This document shows, in pieces, positions 1 to 14,515 of a DNA stretch of 64,000 nt. This stretch comes from Elmis aenea (lineage: Eukaryota; Arthropoda; Insecta; Coleoptera; Elmidae). Each line of letters begins with the position of its first letter. The stretch's first letter is position 1. The notes below the pieces were generated by a model. That model was given only the letters and a program-made list of their open reading frames with translations, was not told the DNA's origin and searched no databases. The stretch is from assembly GCA_947652605.1 (NCBI GenBank), contig OX393577.1, forward strand, positions 55,638,108 to 55,702,107. Direction: 5' to 3'. The position numbers and the translations under genes are program-made.

Positions 1-3000
1 GACTCACATCAAACACTTCCTGCATGCCTAGTAAGTGAGTTATAATGCACGGTAAGCAAAACGCACACTTGTCTAGAAACGTCAAAGTAGGCTTACGTCA
101 AAATTGACAGGACAACGTAACTACATGTGTATATTAGCCAAAAGCCGTTAAAATTGTAGGTATTATGTGATCGTAGAAAAAGTAAGCTACATAACACGAG
201 TTGTAAAGCAATTACGCACTCGTGGAAATACTCGTGCGTAATATGCTTCTTACAACTCTTGTTATGTAATATACCATTTATTAATGGTTAATATAAGAAG
301 TATTGTGCAATTACTTAACTAATACTTCTCGAGGTTCAAATGCCAGCACTTATCATCCTTAAATACAAAAATAAAAATGACGCGTGGAAAAAGCATCTAC
401 AAGAAAAAAACTTTGAATGACATTCAATGAACGGTAGGTACAGTCGATCAAAGTTATGACACATACATCACTCTCGCTCCTAACCTACCCTAACCCATAT
501 TTAACTATGTACATCAAGCTCTTTCAACGTTACGTGCTCAGTGAAATAAGTGGATACCTGCATTTTTATTTTTAGCTTCCACCTACATGGCACTTGACGT
601 TATCCTTCCGACATTCGCTTTCTTTAATGTGTCTACCGAATTGCTTTTCTGTACAAACAGAATCACGAGGTACCTGATCCGCAAAGCTCTTCCTACATCT
701 CCATAAACACAGCTTATCAAAATTTGAATAGCGACTCTTTGATTGGAAAAAGAACATATTTAAAGGTCAACAACGTATCATATGATACTGGAACGTGGGA
801 CTACACGTCAAATTAAATAACAATAAGTTTAATTCATGATTTAATTCATAAAACGCTATTTTATGATCAACTACCCCGAGAATCATTACAATCTGTGATT
901 GGTCACCTAAAGGTTGTATAGGGATTCGGTGGGATAATTTTAATAATCGATAACTCAACAAAACGTAAAAAGCTTGGAGAAAATTAGTGTAAATAAAATA
1001 ATACAAACAAGTAACACCAATGTTTTATTTAAAAAAAAAAACAACTTTCACTACAAAGAAAATGTTATTTACCACTATTTACGTTTTTAATTTCAATTTT
1101 TCTAATAAATATGATAGATTACTGGGTATGTTTTAAGCAGATACCTTATACGAGAGAAGAAAAAAGGCGTTTGAATTTTATTTGCATTTGTAAACACTTC
1201 CATAATCAAATAGCACGAACTGCAACGTTCGCGATGTATTGAATGGTTTAGCCCACTAGATTTGGATGCACCTTTATTTGTAGACGCTAACCGATACACA
1301 TACAAGCGTGTTTATGCAAATAAAATGAGCAGAAAGGATTTTTAAAAAAACACCGTCTTTACTGCTATACTAATGTAGTTTAGTCATTTTCACGACTTGT
1401 GTCGAACGCATGAATAACCAACCTAAAAAAACACGATTTTCAAGCAAAACGATTCACGGCAAAGGACTTTACAAACATCATTTACTGCAGCGTGAACTGT
1501 AATGACGAAGATCGTAGACATTTGTTCGTCAAGAGCATCGCTTCAGCGAAAATAGAGTTTAAATCGTCTAGTTTGTTCAACTCTTTAAAATTCTACAGCG
1601 GCATTTGCTAGGATCTTGTTGAAAATCATTCACGGGATGTTTCAGAGTAAGACAATGTCACCATCGCTTTGTATAACAAAGAGGCTGAGCGATGACAACG
1701 CCATTATTTTAAAGCTATTCAGTTGTTTTCAAAACGGTATTATCACATGCTGAAAACATTTCAACAATTACAATGAAGTATAAATGCTATACAACAAACT
1801 ATAGCAACGTTGTACAAAAAATTTAAGCAGTTAATTATCACGGCTTCAATTAAAGTGCATGTGTCAGTCGTAATAAACTCTGTCATATAAGGCCCATTAA
1901 TAGTCATCTAGCGCTATAAAGAGTCCCTTGAAACTGGCAACAATCAAGACAAAGTATGTCTGGAGACTATTGTAAAATTTTTATCTAAATTTAATAATTT
2001 AAATTTGTTGTAATAAAGTTTCGTTGACTCCGTTTATAGGTTACATGGTGCACCATGCAGTCAGCCCTATGTTATAACTGTGTCACAGTAAGCAAATAGA
2101 GCCGATGTTCAAGTACAGCTTTGTGTTTCCTTGTAATAGTTATAGTCTTATAGCTGACACAGGGTAAATATGGATAGAAAAAGTCTTCCTAAATTATGAG
2201 ACGATAGTCATCAGTAGACTCTGAGTCGGTTGTACATCAACCTGACGAGATAACTTTATTTACCCTGGTCCAGCGAGTCACCGTTCAGTAAGAATTCTAT
2301 TTGTCAATGTGTTCATCTGGTTCGTATAATAAATTTGCATATTTCATAATTATTAATTAGCTTCCTTATGAATCCCGAGCTACACTCCTAAGCGCACGTT
2401 GTCTTTAAGGGCCTTACAACCTTCATGAGACTATGCCCATTGCACTCCCCCAAGGTAAATTTCTGGTTGCAATCTCAATCAAGATACCCTTGATACTAAC
2501 CAATTTGTAATTTTTTAAATTTTCTTTTTAGTATAAAATGTCCTTTTCTTTCGACTTGGCAAAATGTTGATTAGGATCATTTAACAGTATAAAAGGTTGC
2601 TATGAAGCGGTAAATTTTTTTAACAGTTTTACCAAAAACAGTTACAAGGAGAAAAACGTCAATTTTTTAGATTTTTAGTTTTAATTAACACGGCTGCGCA
2701 GATATCTGAAATCTGTTTTAATATTATTAAACAACATAAAACTTAGCAAACTTGAACTTATACTCTAGCTCTTATATTAAGCGAAATCCCCATCTTGAAA
2801 AACGAAAAACCATCAGTTCGCAACTATTTAAGGAAGTATAACGTGTAAGTTTAGATTAAAATTGTAAAACTTTATGAAATACACAATTTAAACATTTCTA
2901 CAAGAAATGTCAGATAAAGTAGAGTTAAGCTTGATTCACGGGGAGTTTCCAGGATTTTGGAGGGTAAGTCTATCAATCTTAATTAGTTCTTGAAGTTATT

Positions 3001-3090
3001 TCTGAAATCTCAAACCCAAAACTGCCATTAAAATTAAAAGTAGCCGATTACTCAATTCATTTAGGCCGACTGAACGACGGTCGTTTCAGA
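1..3090. other. No gene recognised (inferred CaMKII intron 1)
   Basis: AT-rich sequence with short spurious frames only. Apart from the palindrome at 188-268 I see no repeat boundary or coding signal. Confidence 0.6.
188..268. repeat. 81-bp imperfect palindrome
   Basis: TACATAACACGAGTTGTAA pairs with TTACAACTCTTGTTATGTA, and ATTACGCACTCGT with ACTCGTGCGTAAT, around a GGAAAT-type loop. Confidence 0.8.
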
Positions 3091-3118
3091 AACGTACATA
3101 AAGCCTCGTTCACATGGT

Positions 3119-3472
3119 ATTATTTTTTACTCAAAAACTGTAGGTTTTACGCGAAAAGTAAAAGAATAAAAAAAGTTTCTAAATAATACAAGCTTTCAAA
3201 AAGAATTTTTTTAATTGCAAAATTTTAACCCACCAAAATGTTCTCATAAAAAAATTAACAGGAGTCGTACTATTCAGCCCCCTTTAAAGGTGGGAGACAT
3301 TTATCAAAATTTGAGAAATAACATAAAAACCTAATTCTACCGCTCCCCTTTAGGGAGGTGTAACTCCGAAAGGAGACGTCTAAGGAAAACATTTTATGTA
3401 AAAGACCCCCCCTAATTTTCGATAAGGAATTTCATTCCGAATTTTTTCGCATTTTTTGCGAAACGCCCTGTA
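3119..3472. mobile_element. Solo arm of the 11411-12487 palindromic family
   Basis: Matches the right arm of the element at 11411-12487 in order (AAAAACTGTAGGTTTTACG, CAAAATTTTAACCCACCA, GTAACTCCGAAAGGAGACG, TTTTCGATAAGGAAT) and ends CGCCCTGTATA. It is bounded on the left by AAAGCCTCGTTCACATGG, a string also present at 26651-26668. Confidence 0.75.
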
Positions 3473-4107
3473 TATTGTAGTTTTAAAATTGGCTGCCATT
3501 GATGAATAATTGAGGAAAAAGAGGCTGCATTTACATGTCAAAAACGACCAAATAACTTTTACGGGTAGGTACTCCAGAAACAGTTCTTCCCAATTTATTT
3601 TTACCCTGTGATCGGTTGTTCGGAGTGATAAAGAGACATTTAAAAACATCTGAACTGACCAACAAATGAAACACAAACACAAAATTCACTATTTTTTATT
3701 ATGATATTAATAGCTCATAAAATTGTGTACCTAGTTGTTGTTCATTTATTTACCGTTTATACATACAAAGTCAACACCATTATTTTTAAGTTAAATTTAA
3801 AAATAGATATGCTTGCGTAATTAGGTGTTTTACTTTACATATTAACTTCAAATAATCGGTGATTGGCCATAGCAGCGAAAATATGCCGAAGTAAAGGAAG
3901 TCAGATAAAATAATAAAAAAAAACTTGAAATAAAGGGATTCTTAAGACTGAAATCACATTGATTACAAAAACAACCAAAGTCTATTAATTATTAATTGGA
4001 ATAGTCAAGTGATTAAAAAAAATATAGAATTAAAATGGATCAATTTTAATAACATCTCAGTTGATCTTCAAAAACGCATGTTATTTGATTTTTTTGTGAA
4101 ACCTTAA

Positions 4108-4967
4108 TACAGGGTATCCCACAAGGTATGCCTTCGCAAATTTTTGAATAAATCGAATGCTTAGGACCTAAATAAAACGTTTTTACCGATAAAAACAAAA
4201 ATTATGTCTCCCTTCGTATACAAGGTGTCCCAATTATCGTGAACAACATGGGAATCTCGTAAACGGTAAGAGATACAGTCGGTTAAATGGGTCAAAATGA
4301 TCTATGATTTAAAAGCAACTGTTCTATGAAAAATAATATTGAAAACAATTGATAGTTTTTGCGCTATTATTAAAAAAACAAAACACATCAGGTTTTTCAT
4401 TTTTGCTTATAACTCGCTTAATAATTGTAATTGTAATCACACTTAAAATATTATTCGACATTATTGGGTCACTTTTTTGCGTAGGATTTGAATTTTGTAA
4501 ACCAATTTTACCTATCTTCATTTGTTTTGGTTTTTGTAATATTCTAATTTTCTTATTTTAAATACGGCTGATGTTAAAATATCAAAAATAAATGAAGATA
4601 GGTAAAATTTGTGGAGGAATTTCAAATCTATGTAAAAAAGTGCCCCAATAATGTCGAATAATATTTCTAGTGTGGTATTAAATAAGCAAGTTATAAGCAA
4701 AGATTAAAAACCTGATGTGTTTTGGTTTTTATCAATAGCGCAAACACCATTAATTTTTTTTAAGTTTTTTTTTTCATAGAACAGTTGCTCTTAAATCATA
4801 GATTATTTTGACCCATTTAACCAACTCTATATCTCTTACCGTTTACGAGATCCCCATGCTGGAACACAAAAGAAAATGTAATCGGTTAAAACGTTTTATT
4901 TATTTAGGTCCTAAACATCCAATTTATGCCAAAATTAGCGAAGGCATACCTTGTGGGACACCGTGTA
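4108..4967. mobile_element. Inverted-repeat element, TACAGGGTATCCCACAAGG ends
   Basis: The left end TACAGGGTATCCCACAAGG and the right end, reverse-complementary to it (CCTTGTGGGACACCGTGTA), bound 860 bp. Inner blocks also pair (CCTATCTTCATTTGTTTTGG against AAATGAAGATAGGTAAAATT). Non-autonomous; apparent open frames in it are by-products of the palindrome. Confidence 0.75.
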
Positions 4968-6587
4968 TATATTTAACAGTTTTTTTTTTAATATTCCCAA
5001 AAGTTAGGTAAAATGGAATTAGGTTGTTTTTGCAGTCAACGATTCATGTAAAAATCAACTACGGCATAAAATCAACAAGTTGTACTACGCAAGCGTCCTA
5101 GTATACAGCTCCACCTACAATTTTACTTAATTAAAAATTATCGTGTAAAACATGAATATGAAAGAAGAATTAATTTGCGCAAATTGTAACGTTATTTAGT
5201 TGCTGACCTCACAGATTGGAAGCTAACTCGCATGAAAAAAGGATATAGAAGCGAATATAACATTTTACGCCTTTCCAGTTTCTGATACGGGAAAACTCGT
5301 GTCTTGCGTCACTCGCTAAATTTTTAAACGGTTCAGAAATCTAATAGCGCTTCTTCGAACATTTTCGACTAGGCCCACATTTTTTATAAAGTAGACATGT
5401 ACTGACGCATGAAGCATTTTTTAGTAGGGATAATCCACTTTGCACACTTGCAGTGTGACTCGCCTGAATTCCAAATTATCGACGCTACCATCAATTATGT
5501 TTAAAATTTATCGAAATCGTTGTCAATTGTTTTAGTTTAATTATCGCATGCACAGTTGTAATACTTCTAATTGTAATAAGAACACAGTTGCACCGTTTCG
5601 TTGGGAACATGCCAAACTACAATAAAATAAATAAATAATTTAAGTACCGAACCAAACATTTATTACTCCTGTTTTTTATTGTTATTTTAACTTCCTATGC
5701 ATAGTATTAGTTTTACAAAATTTCTATTGTGTTACTGAAAATCATTTTTGATTACACCATATGAAGGGCTAATGTATAAAGAAATCTAATAGGAGTATTT
5801 ATTATCAAAACGCAACAATAACGCTAAATTCAATATGGGTGAAACTAGAAAATCGATTAAACCGGAAAATTATGTATTACACAAAAGTACAACAAACGAT
5901 ATCGTGTATTTAATATACCGGGTGTATGATCCAATATTAGACTGAGAATCTCGGAACAGTTAGAGATGGAAGGATTGTTAAATTCGCAAAAAAAGTGCAT
6001 TTTTATTGAAATTTATGCCGACTATGCGCATATTGTGTCAAGTTTCTTTGAATTTTCATTTTTAAAGAAACATTTAAAACATGTCCTAATTCATGTTTAA
6101 GCTATATGTTTAACTGATAATAAATTAGTTTAATAAAAAACAATAAAATCAAAATTGTTTAATCGACATAAAAGAGTTTCATTTTTTAGGCCAATGTGAC
6201 GAAAATACATACCTTCTAAGAATACATATTGTATGATTAGTTTTTGCAATATACCTAAAATTGCACCCCTAGTATTAAACAACTAATAATATTATTAATA
6301 TTAACTATCAATAGCTCTTATAAACAGGACATTTTACTAACATGACTGCGATTCGTTATCTGTTCATTAAAATACACGATTTTGTAGTTGCTCATTTAGA
6401 ACTATTTTCGTAAATAAATCATTTTTATGATACTATATTAAATTGCAAATTGAATTGTGAAAACCGCATGTTGCTAAGTTTACCCAATTAAAAGGTGCAG
6501 GGCGAAAACCATTATTAATTTAATTTAATAAACGATGTTAAAAATGTTATTTTATTATTTAATAAGGTGTTCGAATTGTCTTTCTTC
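4968..6587. other. No gene recognised; one orphan element end
   Basis: AT-rich. An element-like terminus (ATACCGGGTGTATGATCCAA followed by GAGAATCTCGGAACAG) stands near 5917 without a partner. Confidence 0.5.
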
Positions 6588-7097
6588 TTCTATTTGACAG
6601 TACCCAAGCCTATTAAGTTTTTGTTTTCACAGCCTACTATGATTTTCTTTAATGAAACAAACTAAAAAACCTTCGTAAATTGCGTGTTTTTGAAAATAAA
6701 TACATCAACTCTTATATATTTGGAATGAGAAAAAAAAATTAAATAGGTCATAGCCAACTATTGCCCCATTTAAAAAAAAAAAGGTAATTTTGTGTCATAA
6801 CTTTTTAACGGCGAGCGTAAAATGATTTTTGTAGTATAATCAAATTAAACATAAAAATATTTAAATATAATCTTTATAAATGTTCTCGATATTTACAACA
6901 ATAACGGAGATATGACACATTATTAATATCACAAAAAAACAGTTTTTATTCATAAACTCGAAATGACAGAATATTTTTTGAAAACGGTTCTGAGTTTGTC
7001 TCAAAAAACTGCACATTTTTGGTAATTTAACCGTTTCTCTATCTTGACTATTAACCGAGATACTCATGCAACCCCATCGAATTTGGACCACCCTGTA
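6588..7097. mobile_element. MITE copy 1 of the GGTGGTCCAAATTCGATGGGG family, left end lost
   Basis: The right end CGAATTTGGACCACCCTGTA is intact. Internal blocks (AAAACTGCACATTTTTGGTA, GGTCATAGCCAACTATTG) match the copies at 23027 and 27490. The left terminus is not seen. Confidence 0.65.
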
Positions 7098-10000
7098 CAA
7101 TATAACATAGAAAGTCAGTATCTTATGATTAATTTGACTAGAAATTAATTAAATCAAAATGAAATTACATAAAAAGTATATTCCTTGTATGAAATGCCAC
7201 GAAAGGTGATATAGCATTAACGCGCCTTCGCCAAAGACAGTTTTCCTACGTCAGCTAAAAAATGTAGGGAAAGAGCTTAATCTTGTTTGGTAAAATCAAT
7301 TTAGCTATGACTTAAAACGCTTCTTTATCACTGAATAAGCTCTTTACGCGTTAAAATATCCGGGAAAGTGATAAAATACACAGAATTAATGTTGCGCTTC
7401 CTAAATTCTCGAGCGCCTTCATTTTGACTAATAACACATAAGCTTTCATAATCTTTTAATGGATATTAAAGATCCTTTTAAAAATGCACAAGTTCCTGCT
7501 GAAACAACCCATTAAAAATTTGGTTAGCCATTATTAATACAAACTTCAGCTTTCCAAGTAAACTGAAATGAAATGCATACCTAAACGCAAATTTTACGGA
7601 CTTCCAGTTTTAAATTTAAATAAGATTTACTACGTTATAAAGCAGAGTGGAGAAATGGAGCACATTTTATCAATAGGTTGATTGGGAGTAAGAGAATGGG
7701 ACGTGACTAACGCTCGGTGAACGGCAGTATTTTCCTATCGTCGAAAGTCGAATGTGATGTATCACGACGTGGTATGGATACGGGAGTTCATGTCACCCTC
7801 CAACCCACAGTATGTGTCTATTTGTTGGATGAAACCTTTCAGGTCACTTGCTCTTTTTTATAAAACTACGTGGTGTGGCCATCGAACGACTTTCGACGAA
7901 CATGTGGCCTAGAACAGATTAACTAAGCCGCAGAGAACATTTTAGCTTTAAGCTAGGGATAATAAACTGTCGAAATAACTACTATTGTTGCACTACACTG
8001 GTGTTTTAGTGTAAGAAGTACAGCAATAGTTTACATAGCAACCATTCTAATATACAGGGTGTTGCATGACCAAACGACCAAACTTAAGGAGCATGTTCCT
8101 TGAGTCAATTTAATGTTATATAAACCATGGTCCAAAACTCGATGGTTATCGCGTTATAGACCTTTAAAGTTTATAAAAAAAAAAAGGTAAATTTTAATCG
8201 TAGAAAAAAACATTGTGACGTTACTTTATAGAAAATTTCCAGGGATTTACAAAACTATAGGCTACTCTTACAATAACAAAGTTGTAGGGGTGCGACAGTC
8301 ATTCTGGATCACGTGGTATATGTACCTACTTGATTTTATTTTTAACAGCATTATTAAACAGCGTTTGTTATTATTTGAGTGGAGTATTTCAAATTTTTCG
8401 TTAATACCGAATCTTATAACACGATCTTCGCCCAATATGCTGCTAGCAGACGAAGGAGCTGAAATATCAGAATTCCTTAGGGGTTTGATGAAGCTCATTT
8501 AGATCCAGTTCGGTATTGCTGTCAGTTTTAATAAATTATCCACCCAATCAATACAATATCAATTTGCCATAACACTAACAGGCTGGTATGACGATTATGT
8601 AAATGATACAACATCGAGTGGCTGTATCATTGAGGTAACTTAATATTCATGAGTGCGTCGAGGTGTTTGATAATGGATAACATAATTTATTACAGAATCT
8701 TCCGCCACATTTGTCTTTAAATATAAATAGCTGAAGCCCGCATGGAATTGAATATTAGTCTTGAAGAAGCTAAGAATTAGAAAGAAAATACAAAAGCGGT
8801 CCGTTATCGCGAAGGTTTTCCGTGACAGCACGAGATACGAAGTTGTGAGAGATTAAAAGGATGTTTTGTTTTCTTAAAGCGTCCGCGCTTAATATATCAA
8901 AATAAATAACGAAAAGTCGTAACGCATTTGGTTTGAAAATGATTATTTTTATGTAAGCGGTAGAAGTTAAATTGGGAAGAAAAACGTCATTACTATTTTT
9001 TTCGTACACATGGTTAGTCGTTGCATTTGATTTTGCGAATAGGTGTTTCCCATGCCCACAAATAAAAATAATGACTCAGAGACAGATCTCCGAAGCGTTC
9101 TGAAACTAATGAAAAACATTTTATAAAATAACACTTGAAATATTTTTGGAATGTAAATCAATATAATTCAACTTTATCCATAATCCGTAGTGATCATACA
9201 TATATGACTGTGCTACTATATGTATTAGAGCGGAATATGAATGAATTTGGCCATGTTTGATTTGAAAGCATTTTCGACTATTACCAACAAAGAAAATCTA
9301 GAAATTGGGACATCCTTATAAGTAGCCGAGCGGATTATGAATGCAGTTGGCCATGAACAATACGATTTGTAGATGACAATTTTTTGTAACAATAATTGTT
9401 ACAAAAAATTGTCATCTTAACTGTGACTTAAATTATTTAAGTCACAGTTTTGGTGACACTGTAAAAAATTGATTGAAGTAATGGACGCATGTTCCGAATT
9501 AATATAATTTTGTCAAGTTTCAATTTCGCATAAGTACGACAACCCTTTTTATATCACCGCAAACATGACCGTTTTTTTTTAACGCGATCTTTTGATTGCG
9601 TCGGTTGATGTGGTTGTTCCAAGATTGCAATAAACTCAGTTGTAGATACATTATTGGCGAGGATGTATAGTCTATGTCTATGCAATCACGGAGGAGACAA
9701 TTATAAAAATAAGGATGCCAAAGGAAATGCCTTACGTATAGCAAAGGCTTTTGTACGGTGAATGCTAAAATAAAATAAAAGCCATCAGAACAACGACTAA
9801 AAAACAGGTAAATTGGGTTATAGAATTTAATGTTGTATTTTTTGGCTTTTCGTACATTTTTTAAAAATATAATAATAAATCCTTTGCGAGTAACGCAGTG
9901 CAAAGTTTTTAAAAATAGCTTTAACAGTTCTGGAGAAAAACGAGAAAAACCAGACCCCTGTGAAAACGTTTTTTTCTCGCAGTTCGTTCGAAAATTTGTT

Positions 10001-11410
10001 AGGTAGCTCGCGAGTAACGTTCTAAATAAAAAGTCGATCGCGACAACTAACTAGTTGGCCGCCCCTAGTCTAAGGATTTTACAGGAAATGGTTCGATTCC
10101 TTTTTTATGTTAAAATCATACACCCGATTTTGACATTTGCAAGCAGTAACAGATCCATCTTTAATCACGCTGGACAGGTTTTATGTAGCAATTACATTTT
10201 TCCAATTTGCAGAGGACCACCTTTCATATTTTTTTTTTTATTGCACAAGAATATGACTATAAGAACGTCAATTTTACAGATATGTAATTTGTTAAAAAAG
10301 TATTTGTGCCACAAAAAAGTGCTACTATCATTTTAGTTTAATCGCTTGTATGTTTTCGTCAATTGTAATCTAAATTTATTATTTATATTTAGTCTCGCTA
10401 TGGCTGAAAAATTGAATCATTTCGAATATGAATGTAATGTAAAAATATCGATTTTGTTTTAAATCAAACTTGCTCAACTTCACATTGTTTATGCAACAGT
10501 TTTTGATACACATTAACAGACATGGTCTTATGTCCAAAGTGTATTGTTAAAATAGAATCACTTTAATTAAAATGTAAGACGCGCAAACACTGTCTAACCT
10601 AATCAAATTTAACTTTCGACATGAAGTCAGAAGCGTTTCAGGTCTCATCTGTAGTTACAGTAAAACTAAAAGCTTATAACTTTTATTGCGAGTATAGTTT
10701 TGTTTTATAATAGTATCAAAACTCGTGTTTCATAATAGTGTATTTCAGAAAATGTAATTCTCGTGCGGATATTAAAGTAGATAGTGTTTCCGAGTTCAGC
10801 AATACATCTTTATGAGATATAGTAAGAGTTGTGGAACTACATCTGCATGTGTTTCGCCATATTGCAAATCCATTTTCTTTAAAAACCGCGATGTATTCGT
10901 AACGATGCTCATGATAAAACTGGTTGCAACTTTCTATAGATCATAAAATCACATCTGTTACATTAGAAACTGGTCGTTCTGTACATGTTCTCGGTTCTGC
11001 GTGCCGGATTGTACCACGTTCCATTCTGGTGTACATTAACTTAAATACTAACATTCGAGTTCATAAATAATATTTATTATTGTGCTATAATTTTGTTTAA
11101 CATGATTATGACGATGTAATTTCGAGTTTAGATCCTACCTGTTAATTACTTAACCGATTTAATAGCGAATATAATAAAGATTATTGACTTTAACAATGAA
11201 TATTTTGTCGTGTGGTTGGTTAATCGGATTTACATGAAAATTACCGAAGCAAATTTTGAATTATAAAGAAAGTTGCGGGATTAAGTTAGGGGATTAGGCA
11301 AAAGCTGTCAGTTGTGTTCTGTAATAAAGCGGCGGGAGAGATTATAGTAAATTAATTGACTTTATACGTTTAATAATTACGCTTTATTCATATTATTCAC
11401 TCAGAATTTA
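7098..11410. other. No gene recognised; orphan TACAGGGTG end and twin hairpins
   Basis: TACAGGGTGTTGCATGACC starts at 8053 with no right partner found. GAGCGGAATATGAATGAATTTGGCCATG near 9230 is repeated in altered form at 9330. The rest is featureless AT-rich sequence. Confidence 0.5.
9371..9449. repeat. Two adjacent perfect hairpins
   Basis: 9371-9417 is a 47-bp palindrome (23-bp arms starting AGATGACAATTTTTTG, one central base). 9419-9449 is a 31-bp palindrome (14-bp arms AACTGTGACTTAAA, three-base loop). One base separates them. Confidence 0.93.
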
Positions 11411-12487
11411 TACTGGGTGTTTTTTAAATATTGCGACAAAATTCAAGAGGTGATTCCTTATCAAAAATTAAGGGGAGACTTTCATATAATTTTTTTTCAT
11501 TAGACGTCTCCTTTCGGAGTTACACCCCCCTAAGGGGGGAGCGGCAAACTAAGGTTTTTATTTTATTTCTCAAATTTGGATAAATGTAGGAGAATGATAT
11601 TTGGTAGATGTTTTATACTTAATAAAAGGTTTTTTCCATAGTAATATTTTCAATCATCTCCCACCTTCACGGGGCTGAAAAGTGAGACTCCTGTAGGTTT
11701 TTTTATCAGAATTTTTTGGTGGGTTGAAATTTTGCAATTTAAAAAGTTTTTTTTTAAAGCTTGTTTCATTTAGAATTTTTTTATTCTTTAGTTTTACTTG
11801 TAAAACCTACAGTTTTTGAGTAAAAAATAAAATAAGTTAACATGCACCATTAAATGTTCAATACAAAACGATTCATTTTGGTGGTTACCATGGTTTGTTT
11901 ATGTTCATATTGGATAGAAGTGAAGGGTGTAATTCATTTCGACGTTTACGAGGCAACAACGCTAAGACACCCGTCAATTCTACCCATATAAACATAAACA
12001 AACCATGGCAACCACCAAAATGATTCGTTTTATATTGGAAAATTTGATGGTGCATATTAACTTATTTTATTTTTTACATAAAAACTGCAGGTTTTACGAG
12101 AAAAACTTAATCAAAAAAGTTTCTTAAAAAAGCAAGCTTTCAAACAAAAATTTTTCAATTGCAAAATTTCAACCCACCATAAAGTCCTGATAAAAAAACC
12201 AACAGGGGTCGCACTTTTCAGCCCCCTGTGAAGGTGGGAGATGATTAAAAATATTACTATGGGAAACCTTTTTATAAGTATAAGACATCTACCAAATATC
12301 ATTCTCCACATTTATCCAAATTTGAGAAATAAAATAAAAAACTTAATTTTATCGCTCCCTTTTAGGGGGCTGTAACTCCGACAGGAGACGTCTAAGGAAA
12401 AATGTTTATATAAAAGCACCCTCTTAATTTTCGATAAGGAATCACCACCCGATTTTTTTTCGCAATATTTAAGAAACACCCTGTATA
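11411..12487. mobile_element. 1.08-kb near-complete palindromic element, TACTGGGTG/CACCCTGTA ends
   Basis: The left half 11411-11920 and the right half are inverted copies over about 500 bp each, with a short centre near 11930-11980. Shared landmarks in both arms are CTCCCACCTTCAC, TTATTTCTCAAATTTGGATA and CATTTTGGTGGTT. Ends are beside TA. There is no coding capacity. A separate single arm of the same family is at 3119-3472. Confidence 0.8.
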
Positions 12488-13931
12488 AAGAATTTCTTGC
12501 GCCATATTAAATATAGGGTTTATAGGAGTTTCCTCTTAAAATAGCAAAGTGTGACACTGAATCACCCGGGTCTAGTGAATTTTTTTTTCAGTGCACAAAC
12601 AAGACAGTTTAAAAACTATTTATAACCATCTACTTCATAGTTACGATTCCGGTTTAGCGGTAAAAAAATTGGGATCCGGTAGTTGCCAACCCCCCCCCCC
12701 CCCCCCACATCAATACAATTCGACAATTCTTTGTATTGCCCAAAGAACGCTTTGCTAAAAAGAATCAATTTTATAAGACCATTATTGCAAAGCAAAAAAT
12801 GCAAATGATTTATTGAAGACCTGACGTTTTGTGAAACAGCAATAATGTGGAACAATCTTTGAACAGCCTGTGCATACGTTAAAATTTGACAAACAACGTT
12901 TTCATTTAAGTGACAGGGTGACGACACAAAAGCTCCCTTTTGTATAAAATAAGTCGTACAAAACTAGGTACCCGAAAATTCAAATAATAACGGAACGACA
13001 AGGCAATGAAAAATCGTGTAAAAAGAAAATAATATACATATAGAGTAACGCAAGAAAAAATGTTCAAGTTTGTTAAAAGTCGAATATAAACTCACGGAGT
13101 TTGATAAGTTTCTCACAGATTTCGTTAAGCCTGAGAACGTCTTAAATGGCATAAATTTATATTCCAAGTTAAGTAGTTTGAGAAGTTTTATGGCCACTTT
13201 CAAAATTTTGCGTAATAATCGTACGTTGATTGGAAAAGTTGGAAGAGTTGAAATATACGGGAACCGCAATAAAGTTTAAAATATCATTTCTCTAAACAAA
13301 CCGATCTATAAATAAGTATCGCCTTGGCAGACATACTATTTGCAGAATTACTGCCTTACTTATCCGATGGCTTCGACAAACATAACTTCCTTCCAACGAT
13401 AAACACAATATCCACGACTATTCTCCGACATTATAAACAACGACCGAAATGCAATTTGCCGCGGTTGTGTCCTTTACTACTTTATTATTGATGCCGAGTC
13501 AATTAAGGTTATCCCAGTTAGTCCTTGTTTCCGGTCAATAAAGCGATATTTAACGATCATCTTAGATCTTCCTGTTTTTCTATAAGCGTGGCCCAATATA
13601 ATGAAAACCAACTTGTTACTCGTTAAAACACGCAACCGACCTAGACAGAAAAATACTTCGTGCTTTAAATGGTAATGAAAAATTGTATTAGAAGATACAA
13701 AAAAAGTACACGGTGCTTTAATGAAATTGGACGATATCCGGCTGCGCTTATAAGAAAACGGGGGTTGATTACATTCACCATCCTGGTGGCATAGTGAAAT
13801 CAAATTGTGAAAATTAAACAAAGAGAAAAACATGCATGTTGTATATGCTCCAAACACTACCTTGATTTACGACAAAATATAAATACATCGGAACAAAATA
13901 TCGCAATTTGGACGTTTAATATTTTGACATA
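12488..13931. other. No gene recognised
   Basis: Contains a poly-C run and a block around 13070-13270 open on both strands, with no recognised protein match on either. Confidence 0.5.
12691..12708 (+). repeat. Poly-C run
   Basis: An uninterrupted run of about 18 C in AT-rich sequence. Confidence 0.9.
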
Positions 13932-14515
13932 CAGGGTGGTCCATAAGAAGGGCCACTATTGGGATCTCGTGAACGGTAAGAGCTACAATGAAGTATAATT
14001 AGACAATTTTTCCGCCTTTCGAGATCTATTCAGTGATGCTTTAATGTTTTAAACAAAGTTCCATGGCACGCTAGATAATAAACAAAAATAAAAATGGGCA
14101 TTTTTTGATATTACAAAAATGTTTTTGAAGAAAAAGTTTTAGATTATTATACGCACTTCAAAATGAAAACATTTGTTTGTTTCAATATTGTTTCAATTCG
14201 GAGATAAATTACAAACTTCCATTTTTTTAAATGGAAACCATAGTTGGCTGTGATGACCTCATGAAAATAGTATATTTTACAACTAGTGATGAAAATCCAG
14301 CTTTTTTCGTGAGGGGAGATTGGTTCAAGAGCCGCGAAGCGGCGAGTGAGCAAGGCTCACGAACGATAAAAACTGATTTCATCTCGAGTCGTAAATGCTA
14401 TTTTTTCTACGAAATTAAAATTATATTATTGAACGAAAGTTAACTTTGCCAATTTAAACGACTTTGTAATTCTTATAATAACAAAGTTATCCATACAACA
14501 CCGTGTCCGGAACAT

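Noticed and set aside
13070..13279. Open frames on both strands around 13.1 kb
   Set aside because: No recognisable domain on either strand and no splice or repeat context to choose between them.
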